A stretch of DNA of 64,000 nt, taken from the NCBI GenBank assembly GCA_030407315.1, contig JALQPE010000403.1:96300-160299 (forward strand). Direction: 5' to 3'. This document shows, one piece after another, positions 53,590 to 64,000 of this stretch; within the stretch, counting starts at the first letter, position 1; every line of letters begins with the position of its first letter. Origin of the DNA: Asparagopsis taxiformis. Lineage: Eukaryota; Rhodophyta; Florideophyceae; Bonnemaisoniales; Bonnemaisoniaceae. Made by a program: the position numbers and the translations under genes. The notes under the pieces were generated by a model. It ran no database searches and had not been told where the DNA came from. It was given only the letters and a program-made list of their open reading frames with translations.

Positions 53590-56261
53590 GCACAGGAGAT
53601 GCTGGGCCACCAAATTGATTTTTCGGAAATTTTAGAATTTCTGGGCTGGCCAGCAATGCAATCGAGCTGGACATCCACCGGACGTCCATTTCAGGTTGAT
53701 CGTGAGAGAGTAGGGCGGGACCATGATGAAACAAGGACCAAGACCTGTCCCTGACGTGTTGAGCCTGAAATCGACCCTTCGTAAGACGCGATTTTGGCTT
53801 ACAGTTGGTGCTTACAGAAGCCAGTGATGACCCCGGTCGGGGCGGCAGCCGGTTCCTGGGGCCGTTGTGGCCAAATTAGACACCTTGATTTGAATTGAAA
53901 TTTGGGCTATTCTCAAAAACATGCACATGTGAACATGTTTTTGAGATGGGGGTCTGCCGTACGGCACAATCGACCCGCCCAAATCGATGATTTTTCACAA
54001 TTTTTTTCTGCCCGAAATTTTAGAATTTCTGGGCTCGCCAGCAATGCAATTGAGCCGGACATCCACCGGACGTCCATTTCAGGTTGGTCGTGTGCTGCCC
54101 ACATCCATGCATTGCAGCAACTAAGCAGGCGGGCTCACTACTCATACAAAGTGCACGGAATATGAGTAACGTGATGTGTGAGTGTTGTTTGTCGTGAGGA
54201 TGTAAGGTGGGACCATGATGAAACAGGGAAAAAGATGTCTCCCTAGCATAACTTGGGCTTGAAGCCTGGAATCGACCCTTCGTAAGACGCGATTTTGGCT
54301 TACAGTTAGTGCTTACCGAAGCCAGTGACGGCCCCGGTCGGGGCAGCAGCCGGTTCCTGGGGCCGTTGTGGCCAAATTAGACACCTTGATTTGAATTGAA
54401 ATTTGGGCTATTCTCAAAAACATGCACATGTGAACATGTTTTTGAGATGGGGGTCTGCCGTACGGCACAATCGACCCGCCCAAATCGATGATTTTTCACA
54501 ATTTTTTTCTGCCCGAAATTTTAGAATTTCTGGGCTCGCCAGCAATGCAATTGAGCCGGACATCCACCAGACGTCCATTCTGGGTTGTTCGTATGCTGCT
54601 CACATCTACGCATTACAGCAACCACGCAGGCGGGCCCACTGCTCATACGAAGTGCACGTAGCATGTGCAGCATGATGGATGAGCAGTGTTTGTCGTGAGA
54701 AAGTGGGGTGGGAGCATGTCGAAACAAGGACCAAAACTTCGCCCTGGCGTATTGAGCCTGAGCCTGGAATCGACCCTTCGTGAGATGTGGCTTTGCTTAC
54801 AGTTGGTGCTTACAGAAGCCAGTGACGGCCCCGGCCGGGGCAGCAGCCGGTTCCTGGGGCCGTTGTGGCCAAATTAGACACCTTGATTTGAATTGAAATT
54901 TGGGCTATTCTCAAAAACATGCACATGTGAACATGTTTTTGAGATGGGGGTGTGCCGTACGGCACTTTCGACCGCCCAAATCGATATAATTTTGCAATTT
55001 TTTTCTGACTGAAATTTTAGAATTTCTGGGCTCGCCAGCAATGCAATTGAGCTGGACATTCACCGGACGTCCATTTCAGGTTGGTCGAGTATTGCACATG
55101 GATACAGTTTTGCAGCTATTTCTCAGCCCAACATTTTAGAATTTCAGGGCTGACCAGCAATGTAACCGAGCCGGACTTCTACTGGACGTCCATTTCAAGT
55201 TAGGCTAGTGCTGCACATTTGCTCGCATCGCAGCAACTAAGCAAGTGTTGACAGCACCGAGATGCCATGCAGACAAGGGAGAATCGGCTGCAAACGGCTT
55301 CCCTGGTCGGCGGCTGGATGTCTGGATGTGAATGGCTGCAAGCATGGAAATCTTGCTACCGCACAGCGCATACACACTGCAGCAGCACATCACTGACGCA
55401 TGCGAAAGTTGGGTGCTGCAGTGCGTGGTTGTTTGTGTGTTTGTGTGTTTGTGTGTTTGTGTGTTTGTGTGTTTGTGTGTTTGTGTGTTTGTGTGTTGTG
55501 TGTGTGTTGTGTGTTTGTGTGTTTGTGTGTTTGTGTGTTTGTTGTGTTTGTGTGTTTGTGTGTTTGTGTGTTGTTTGTTTGTGTCTTTGTGTCTTTGTGT
55601 GTGTATGACGAACCTTGTGGTATCCCTAGGCGTGCACTGGTACAAAAAGTTTGGACTGCCCCATCGGTCGTACTTTGGCGCATTTACATGCATCGGAGAA
55701 CGACCAAGGAGGTAGAGCAGCAATCACTGTTGGCTGAGCGTCCAAACTGGAGGGCTTGGGGCAATGGTTCTATAGCAGTCATTTATAGGACGCCCACCGT
55801 TGATGACTGAGATCCACGGTGGGTTTAGTATTCATGGTGTTGTCCTGCATTGGCGGACGTCGAAGACGAGTACTTCCAGTGAGCGTCCAAGGTGAACAGC
55901 TCAGCAGAGGATTATGATGTGGATGTGAAGGCATGGATGAGGCCAGCAGGAACGTTTCTGCAAGATGGGCGTGAGTGGGTAAGTGAGCGGGGAGGGGCCG
56001 CTCGGGGCGCTTGGTAGCTTCTGGGGCCGTTGTGGCCAAATTAGAATCAAGCCTATGTCCGGCAGACGTCCTGAATTGCTTTATTTTTTGGGCTATTCTC
56101 AAAAACATGCACATGTGAACATGTTTTTGAGATGGGGGTGTGCCGTACGGCACTTTCGACCGCCCAAATCGATGTATTTTTGCATTTTTTTTCTGACTGA
56201 AATTTTAGAATTTCTGGGCTCGCCAGCAATGCAATTGCGCTGGTCATTCACCGGACGTCTA
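53590..56261. repeat. array of palindrome-rich ~500-bp units (arm B, inner side)
   Basis: Hairpin-bearing units near 53,909, 54,413, 54,907 and 56,097, same motifs as in arm A. Includes the 600-bp segment with the expanded TTTGTGTG tract. Confidence 0.85.
55431..55605. repeat. expanded TTTGTGTG microsatellite
   Basis: About 175 bp of TTTGTGTG-type units with interruptions. The three other copies of this site in the window (33,778-33,812, 37,744-37,806, 59,537-59,575) are 35-63 bp, so it is a fast-changing site. It creates long false ORFs on both strands. Confidence 0.9.
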
Positions 56262-58870
56262 TATGCGCTCAAGCGATTGCTGTCTGCTTCAAATACCTGA
56301 TACATTATTGCCCCACACGACATAAAGTCCCCCAACATGCGACGCCCATCAAACATAAACATTTTCATGCTCTTACTACATTCTAGTCGCACACATACAT
56401 CCATCTTCAAACAAAAAATGTCATTTAAACACCACCAGTCCCGCTTCATCGTACGCCAATACCGCCCAGTCGCCCAGCAGACAAGCTAGCCGTGCAGAAA
56501 ATAAGCACTGCCATCTACGACGGAAACGACTGGATCTCATCATCGCTCTCAGCATTTCCAACAAGCCCAACATGTTTCCCCTACGTCACCCTGCAAAACG
56601 ATACCATTGTATACTTCTGCATTCTCCGTCAATTGCATTCATTCAATCTGCGCAATGAATTCTTCAATCTCGAAACCGGCCGGGTTTTCTGCCCATCCTG
56701 CAATAAGGGCATTGGAGAAAGTTCTCTAGCAATGGCCACTAAAGCCTTGATGCAACTACACGGTGCTGATTGCTTCTATCGCTTCCTCAAATCTGTCGAC
56801 ATTTACAACATACCATCCATCCGACACATTTCCAAACTAAACTAGACTGTTCATTGACAAACTCGTGTGTAGCCCCATTTAGACCACTCACCACTGGTAT
56901 CTGCTGAGTCACCGCGCACTGCCCTGGTGCTCCCTCCTGAATTCGCTTGGGCTGTCTCAATACATTCCGTACTATGCCTATGAAGCAGTCCCGTTATGGA
57001 TCAGCGTTCTGCGTGTTCAGCACATCATCCCCACGTTACCAGAGCTGCAATTTCTCAGCGGTACGGGTATCATCAATCCTTAGCACAGATGTGATACAGC
57101 AGCCGATGCAGGTCAATTTCTAGACTCGTAATTTTGCACTCAAGAAGGGAGATCGGTATGGAAATTGTCCAGGCATAACAAACCGCCTGTCCTGCTCTCC
57201 TGCAGAGCAAGCTCCATCGATCCAGTCGATCAGGAACCTGACGACATGTAGTCGGCGTTCGTTCCGGACGCGGAAAGGGCAAATTTTTGTGTGGCGTTTG
57301 CAGATTCAGTCGCAACGGGAAGCGATGAAACTTTCCGCATGGCGTTTGACTGCGGTTTATCTGAGACAGACATCGAGCGATCGGTGTTTCTGTCCAGATG
57401 AAGCTGGAGATCAATGCCGTATTTGAGCTGATAATTGGAGCAAAGATTTGAAACAAATTTTCTGTGCAAATTTACGACACGACACGGCGGAGGGTGGATA
57501 ACTCAACGTTAGATGTTATTGGTTGAGCCAACATTACAAGACCGTACCGACGACACGCGCAATCATTGATTTTTCGCTCATTGCTTAGAGAGCAAAACTG
57601 TCCAATGGTCGTATCAAGTTAGACCAGCACATATTTCCGCAACATCTTGGTGGAACGAAGTCGGTGCTCACGAAAGCCTGAGAGCTGCCTTGAGTCGAGG
57701 ATTTTGTACGCCGCCTTATCTGTGGTAGTTTCATACTGCGTTGTTTCACCGTTGGACTTGTGCCACGCACACTTGGATCTCTCTCCATACGTACGTGTAG
57801 ATAAGATGTGAATTGAGCTACAATAGCATACCAAACTGGAAACCAGTATCTACATGCTTTGTGAGAATATAATGCCTCTTCCTCGAGAAAAGGCCTCCTT
57901 CGGAATACTAGATTTCATTCAACCATATCCATCCATCTCCCATCGCTTCAGCATGAAATCATCACCATTCCATCCATCACAACGTTCGTCTCTATCCAAA
58001 CACTACTCTCCACACATCTCCCCGATCTTTCAGTCCGACCGTACCCGGCGGCGGCCGAGAGAAACGTACTGGCCATTGTTAAAAGTATCTACGACGGCAA
58101 TGAGCGCATATATTAAATCATTCTCTATGTGCACACAGACCCTGATTGCCTCTCGTTTGTGGCAGAAATGAAACAAACACAAAGACTGCAACTCGTCCAT
58201 GCGAGAAGCAAAAGCTACAGATTTTTAGCAAGTATCGATAGCTACAAAGAACCACTGCAACGTTTATTCTAGACTTGTATACATTTTCATTAGCACTTAC
58301 ATTACCATACACGAATAGTATTGCATTAAAGATTTTTATGAGAATGACAGGGGTCAGCGGCCGGGTTCCCTCCAGCTCAGCTTGGCTCAGCTCCGGATGC
58401 AGATGTGGTGAAGGGAAGAGAGAAAAGTCAGATATTCTACCATGATCTGATTTGATTTGCAATCTGAGAACTTCTTGACTCCCAAAAGGTGTAAACAGTA
58501 TCCCTGCATATTGGCATCGACCAAAAGAACTGCAGCACTAACTCAATTTTCATTGCAGAGATCAGCACAACGTATTCGTCTTGAGTGTCACAAGTTGCAA
58601 TTAGATGGCGCTGACTCGAAGCTAGGAGAGTTGGTAGTTGTGCCGAGTCGGCGTCTTCGGTTTGATCGCTCGTGTAAATATCCAAGCAAAATGGCAGGCA
58701 AGGAGATACAAAGCCACGCAACAATCAAGCTTACCACATTCCCCAGCCAGAATCACCATAGAAATCCTTGCAGTCTGCATCACACAGATCATCTTACGCA
58801 GTGCGTGCTGCCCAGGTCGTTATTCGGCCCTATCCAGAAACACTTTCAGGCCTAGTGCAACCAGTAGATC
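56262..58870. other. 2.6-kb unique core of arm B
   Basis: Inverted copy of 34,481-37,085. Plus-strand open stretches at 56,492-56,845 (with RVFCPSCNKGIGESS) and 57,854-58,171 are identical at protein level to the arm A counterparts as far as I can compare. No known domain. Confidence 0.4.
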
Positions 58871-60880
58871 TGAAATGGAAATGGACGTCCGGTGAATGAC
58901 CAGCGCAATTGCATTGCTGGCGAGCCCAGAAATTCTAAAATTTCAGTCAGAAAAAAAATGCAAAAATACATCGATTTGGGCGGTCGAAAGTGCCGTACGG
59001 CACACCCCCATCTCAAAAACATGTTCACATGTGCATGTTTTTGAGAATAGCCCAAAAAATAAAGCAATTCAGGACGTCCGCCGGACATAGGCTTGATTCT
59101 AATTTGGCCACAACGGCCCCAGAAGCTACCAAGCGCCCCGAGCGGCCCCTCCCCGCTCACTTACCCACTCACGCCCATCTTGCAGAAACGTTCCTGCTGG
59201 CCTCATCCATGCCTTCACATCCACATCATAATCCTCTGCTGAGCTGTTCACCTTGGACGCTCACTGGAAGTACTCGTCTTCGACGTCCGCCAATGCAGGA
59301 CAACACCATGAATACTAAACCCACCGTGGATCTCAGTCATCAACGGTGGGCGTCCTATAAATGACTGCTATAGAACCATTGCCCCAAGCCCTCCAGTTTG
59401 GACGCTCAGCCAACAGCGATTGCTGCTCTACCTCCTTGGTCGTTCTCCGATGCATGTAAATGCGCCAAAGTACGACCGATGGGGCAGTCCAAACTTTTTG
59501 AACCAGTGCACGCCTAGGGATACCACAAGGTTCGTCATACACACACAAACACACAAACACACAAACACACAAACAACCACGCACTGCAGCACCCAACTTT
59601 CGCATGCGTCAGTGATGTGCTGCTGCAGTGTGTATGCGCTGTGCGGTAGCAAGATTTCCATGCTTGCAGCCATTCACATCCAGACATCCAGCCGCCGACC
59701 AGGGAAGCCGTTTGCAGCCGATTCCCCCTTGTCTGCATGGCATCTCGGTGCTGTCAACACTTGCTTAGTTGCTGCGATGCGAGCAAATGTGCAGCACTAG
59801 CCTAACTTGAAATGGACGTCCAGTGGAAGTCCGGCTCGGTTACATTGCTGGTCAGCCCTGAAATTCTAAAATGTTGGGCTGAGAAATAGCTGCAAAACTG
59901 TATCCATGTGCAATACTCGACCAACCTGAAATGGACGTCCGGTGAATGTCCAGCTCAATTGCATTGCTGGCGAGCCCAGAAATTCTAAAATTTCAGTCAG
60001 AAAAAAATTGCAAAATTATATCGATTTGGGCGGTCGAAAGTGCCGTACGGCACACCCCCATCTCAAAAACATGTTCACATGTGCATGTTTTTGAGAATAG
60101 CCCAAATTTCAATTCAAATCAAGGTGTCTAATTTGGCCACAACGGCCCCAGGAACCGGCTGCTGCCCCGGCCGGGGCCGTCACTGGCTTCTGTAAGCACC
60201 AACTGTAAGCAAAGCCACATCTCACGAAGGGTCGATTCCAGGCTTCAAGCCCAAGTTATGCTAGGGAGACATCTTTTTCCCTGTTTCATCATGGTCCCAC
60301 CTTACATCCTCACGACAAACAACACTCACACATCACGTTACTCATATTCCGTGCACTTTGTATGAGTAGTGAGCCCGCCTGCTTAGTTGCTGCAATGCAT
60401 GGATGTGGGCAGCACACGACCAACCTGAAATGGACGTCCTGTGGATGTCCAGCTCGATTGCACTGCTGGCCAGCCCAGAAATTCTAAAATTTCGGGCAGA
60501 AAAAAATTGTGAAAAATCATCGATTTGGGCGGGTCGATTGTGCCGTACGGCAGACCCCCATCTCAAAAACATGTTCACATGTGCATGTTTTTGAGAATAG
60601 CCCAAATTTCAATTCAAATCAAGGTGTCTAATTTGGCCACAACGGCCCCAGGAACCGGCTGCTGCCCCGACCGGGGTCATCACTGGCTTCTGTAAGCACT
60701 AACTGTAAGCCAAAATCGCGTCTTACGAAGGGTCGATTTCAGGCTCAACACGTCAGGGACAGGTCTTGGTCCTTGTTTCATCATGGTCCCGCCCTACTCT
60801 CTCACGATCAACCTGAAATGGACGTCCGGTGGATGTCCAGCTCGATTGCATTGCTGGCCAGCCCAGAAATTCTAAAATTT
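58871..60880. repeat. array of palindrome-rich ~500-bp units (arm B, outer side)
   Basis: Inverted relative to 53,590-56,261 around the core. Hairpin-bearing units near 59,012, 60,063 and 60,564. Confidence 0.85.
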
Positions 60881-61606
60881 CCGAAAAATCAATTTGGTGG
60901 CTCAGCATCTCCTGTGCAGAAAACTCTCGCACTCATTTCTGATATACGTTTTGACGTGTTTTTACTTTTAAGCATCAGGAAAGGCGTTACGGAAAATTGG
61001 GACTACGCCACTTGTGAGCCGCGTCGTCTGAGATAGCGAGTAGAGTTTGTTGTATAGTATTTATATTGTACTCCAAATGTGCGTTCGAGACCTCGTTTGT
61101 AATGTTCTCGTGGTTTTGTGGGTATCAGTTTTGTGCTCACTTCTGGCAGCCCAATGGTGGAATGTGCCTGAGCGATCAATCATCACCGCTAGGTCACACA
61201 TTTTGCTGGCAACGTGCGCTTGGAAGGATGAATGACCGCCGTGGGAGATGGATTTTCAATTAATTCATTTGAAATAATAAAATTATATTAATTGCGAACT
61301 TCATGGAATAAGTTTGTGCTTTACAGTGGATATTACAGGGATCATTTAAGGGAAGCAAATGGATTGTGATATATATGATTATACCATTCCGATGTTCTCG
61401 ATCCGGATCTCATCATTCGGGAGTTCAGAGACCATGGCTTGGGCCATTATTAATCTCAATACCGGCGATGATATGGAGTATGCACAGCAGGACTTAAGCT
61501 GACGTTGAAAGCTGTCCAGTCGACGCCGCAGGTTAACCTGTGGAATTCCACTTCTCCGCCGTCACTGGCTGAGGTTCTTTGGTCGTGTTTCCTTTGTTTG
61601 GTGTAG

Positions 61607-63010
61607 AGGATAGAACGACGGTGAGTATGCCAGTTTGGAGAGTATGCAGCGAGGGAAGCGTGTGTTTTGAGTCGTACTGTTGTCGTTGATGCGATATTGA
61701 TTCATTAGAAGCTTCGTGAGTCATGGTTTGCATGTTGTGAACCATGGGAGGCAGGTAAGTAAGTGAGTCTCGCGGGTGTGCAATAAGGGATGCATGGGTT
61801 TTTAGTCTGACTGTTCTGGTTCATTTTGATGTTGTATAGGTGGTGCAGGAATAGTGATGAAGTAAGGTAAGTTTCATTGAGCTGAAAGACGGGTTTCGCG
61901 ATGAAATGGAATGCTGACTACATTTTTTCGTTGCACGATTTGTGAATTATTGGTTGTATTGTTTGTATGATGCAACGAGATGAAGAGGTTAAGTGCGTCC
62001 TGAGGGTATGAAGCGAGGGAAGTGTTTGTTTTAAATTTGACTGTCGTCTTTTATGCAATATTTATTTATTGGGAGCTTAGTGAGTCATGGTGCATATTTG
62101 CTGAAGGGTGGAAAGGAGGTAGGTGAGCATTTGAGGGGTGCAGTGAGTGGAATGTGGGTTTTGAGTCTGACTGCTGTGGTTGATGTTGATTTTGTGTAGG
62201 TGATTCTGGAATGGTGATGACGGAAGGTAAGTTACATTGAGCGCCTAGTTAAGTTGCGCGAAGATATGGAATGCTGACTACATTTTTTTGTACAATTTTT
62301 GACTTATGGTTTCTATTGTGTGCAGGATACAACGAGGGTAAGTGAGTTCTGAGGGTATGCAGCGAGGGAAGCATGGGTTTTCAGTCCGACTGTTGTTGTT
62401 GATTTCGATTTTTTGTAGGTGATGCAGGAATGGTGATGACGGAAGGTAAGTTGCATTTAGCGCGCAGTCCGGTGGTGCGAAGATGCGGAATGTTGACTTC
62501 ATTTGTTGGTTGTGAGATTTTCGACTTTTGGTATGTATTGTGTGTAGAATGAAACGAGAGTAAGTGAGTTCTGAGGGTATGCATCGAGAGAAGTGTTTGT
62601 TTCGAATCTGACTATTGCAGTTAATGCGATATTTATTCATTGGAAGCTTATCCAGTCATGGTGCGTATTGTGTCGAGCGAAGGAAAGTGCGGAAGTTTTG
62701 AGAGTATGCTGAGAGGGACATGTGGGTTTTGAGTCCGACTGTTGTGGTTGATTTCGATTTTATGCAGGTGATGCTGGAATGGTGATGACAGAAGGTAAGT
62801 TTCATTGAGCGCCAAGACTTGTTTTGCGAAGATATGGACTGCTGACTTTGATTATTCATTGCAAGGTTTTTGGATCATGGTTTGTATTGTGTGTAGGATG
62901 GATGAGAGGTAAGTAAGGGATTTTCTAAGATATCTGGCGTGGTAAGCGTTGCTTTTGAATCTGACTGTTGGGGTTGATGTTGTGTATGTGATGCAGGAGT
63001 GGTGAAGCAG
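61607..63010 (+). other. array of candidate microexons (27 nt and 12 nt) with consensus splice sites
   Basis: Well-formed 27-nt units lie at 61,840-61,866, 62,200-62,226, 62,419-62,445 and 62,768-62,794 (type GTGATGCAGGAATGGTGATG...). 12-nt units lie at 62,107-62,118, 62,326-62,337, 62,548-62,559 and 62,897-62,908. Each is preceded by a T-rich stretch ending TAG, CAG or AAG and followed by GTAAGT or GTAGGT. The intervals of roughly 80-200 nt carry CTGAC or CCGAC, like the branch sites of the host introns at 290-378 and 3,347-3,426. All units are multiples of 3, and in one phase most encode a repeat like GDAGMVMTEGYNE. Some sites are decayed (for example at 61,969 and 62,978). Expression is unproven. 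Confidence 0.5.
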
Positions 63011-63610
63011 GAATGGCAGGACTCAGGGAGAGTGAAGAAGGGATCTAGGAAGATGGGGAATGAAGCTGTGAGGTGTTTCTGGTATGTGTATATTTTCAGG
63101 CATACGATAGAAGTAAGAGTGGGTTTCAAGTCGTGTAAGATTTTGCTGACCATGTTCGTGTTTCATGTCTTGATGATTTAATGGGCTGGGGTGGTGTCGA
63201 GGAAAGCGGGGATGGTATTGGGAAGGAGCAGATTTTTTGTAATCTAGGTCGTGAGGGTTCTTGAAGTATGTGCGGATGGTGGTGCATGGCGTTCGGATGG
63301 TAGGGAGAACGCGATAGTGAGGGAGATGGGTGATCGACGGTATGCTGACAGGTATTTTGTATTCTGGCTGGATACGTATTCCATATTCTAGCTGGATACA
63401 TATTCCGTATCCTGGCTTGATACGTATTTCCTATTCTAACCGGGTATTTATTTCCTATTCTGACCAGATATGTATTTCCTATTCTAGAGAGACGTATTGT
63501 ATACGAGCAGTTTCGTAAATGAGAGAATAAAATACGGTCCGATATGGGCCCTTAATTTACCATCCGCTGTAATTTCTTCCCTCCGGGTTTTTGCTGATAT
63601 ATTGTATACT
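63011..63610. other. arm B outer interval between microexon array and 43-bp repeats
   Basis: Contains a possible terminal exon region (63,011-63,180) and then AT-rich repeats of TGGATACGTATT/CCTATTCTAGC type at 63,355-63,490. The mirror in arm A is 29,743-30,340. Confidence 0.4.
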
Positions 63611-63868
63611 GGATGTCGGGTCCTAGTATCCGGCCAAACGTACTAGAAAAACTGGATGTCGGGTCCTAGTACTCCGCCAAACGTACTAGAGAAAGTGGAT
63701 GTCGGGTCCTAGTATTCCGCCGAACGTACTAGAGAAAGTGGATGTCGGGTCCTAGGATCCCGCTGAATGTACTAGAGAAATTGGATGTCGGGTCCTAGTA
63801 TTCCGCTGAATGTACTAGAGAAATTGGATGTCGGGTCCTAGTATTCCGCCGAACGTACTAGAGAAAGT
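63611..63868. repeat. 43-bp subterminal tandem repeat, 6 units (arm B)
   Basis: Six 43-bp units starting GGATGTCGGGTCCTAG; the arm A array has seven. Followed by the GGACGTCC-rich terminus. Confidence 0.92.
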
Positions 63869-64000
63869 GGACGTCCGCATCCAAAAAATTTTTATTTTTT
63901 TTCGGACGCGGACGTTCATTTGTTCTAGTAAATCTCGGGGCCGACTAGGACCCGTACTAGAGAGACTGGACGTCCGCGTCCACTTCCGAAAACAGACGTT

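Larger units (their letters stand above)
52005..63998. mobile_element. arm B: 12.0-kb inverted copy of arm A
   Basis: Begins at the CGTCTGTGTTCTCGG terminus and ends with the inverted ..CCGAAAACAGACG two bases before the window edge. The order is the exact reverse of arm A. The 508-bp difference in length fits one fewer ~500-bp unit, one fewer 43-bp unit and a longer TTTGTGTG microsatellite. Coding-like stretches of the core are nearly identical to arm A. Confidence 0.75.

Noticed and set aside
55205..55810. Long ORFs rich in Cys/Val/Leu or Thr/His/Lys on both strands
   Set aside because: They are translations of the TTTGTGTG microsatellite, whose length differs in all four copies in the window.
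29313..63998. The whole inverted structure as a single assembly artefact
   Set aside because: The arms differ in unit number (7 versus 6 short repeats, an extra ~500-bp unit), microsatellite length, single-base indels and an added partial copy, and have different flanks. An artefactual mirror would be exact. Read-level checking is still desirable.

Overview
This is nuclear DNA of a eukaryote, probably an alga and perhaps a red alga. The evidence is: short GT-AG introns of 70-89 nt with CTRAC branch-point-like motifs; an HSF transcription factor, a DPH3 gene, an ENTH/epsin gene and a mitochondrial NDUFAF6-type gene; and a four-repeat protein of a kind I associate with plants and algae, with a transit-peptide-like N-terminus. 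The lineage is inferred from family resemblance only.

Bases 1-13,600 are a compact gene island. In order it holds an NDUFAF6-like gene (minus, three exons, cut by the window edge), an HSF (plus), DPH3 (plus, with its start codon alone in exon 1), an epsin-like ENTH gene (minus), a divergent FkbM-like membrane protein (minus), the four-repeat algal/plant-type protein (plus), a secreted Cys-rich protein (plus), and a tandem pair of paralogous membrane proteins of unknown function (plus). Bases 13,600-17,500 are gene-poor.

Bases 17,500-50,200 are a nest of transposable elements whose order of insertion can be read from target-site duplications. A Ty3/gypsy-like retrotransposon was split inside its gag gene by a Mutator-like element (MULE, 18,450-44,364). 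The MULE has 709/710-bp terminal inverted repeats and a perfect 9-bp target duplication (TCAATACAG), and carries both a WRKY-GCM1/MULE/SWIM transposase and a Ulp1-type cysteine protease on the minus strand. The MULE was then invaded by a 4.78-kb Copia element in its left TIR (5-bp duplication), a 111-bp TG..CA insertion in the same TIR (5-bp duplication), a 685-bp solo-LTR-like insertion inside the transposase (5-bp duplication), and a 12.5-kb element (arm A, 29,313-41,814) between transposase and protease genes. Removing the insertions leaves about 7.8 kb. To the right lie a truncated second Copia element with an intact-looking 3' LTR start, and non-coding insertions.

The most novel item is the element present as arm A and, inverted and nearly identical, as arm B (52,005-63,998, preceded by a 1.78-kb piece of a third copy at 50,228-52,004). 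Each copy is bounded by the same inverted terminus (CGTCTGTGTT...), has 43-bp subterminal tandem repeats, internal palindromic arrays of about 500-bp units around a 2.6-kb unrecognised core, a small zinc-finger-like ORF, and an outward-reading array of alternating 27-nt and 12-nt candidate microexons bounded by good splice sites. I recognise no transposase in it.
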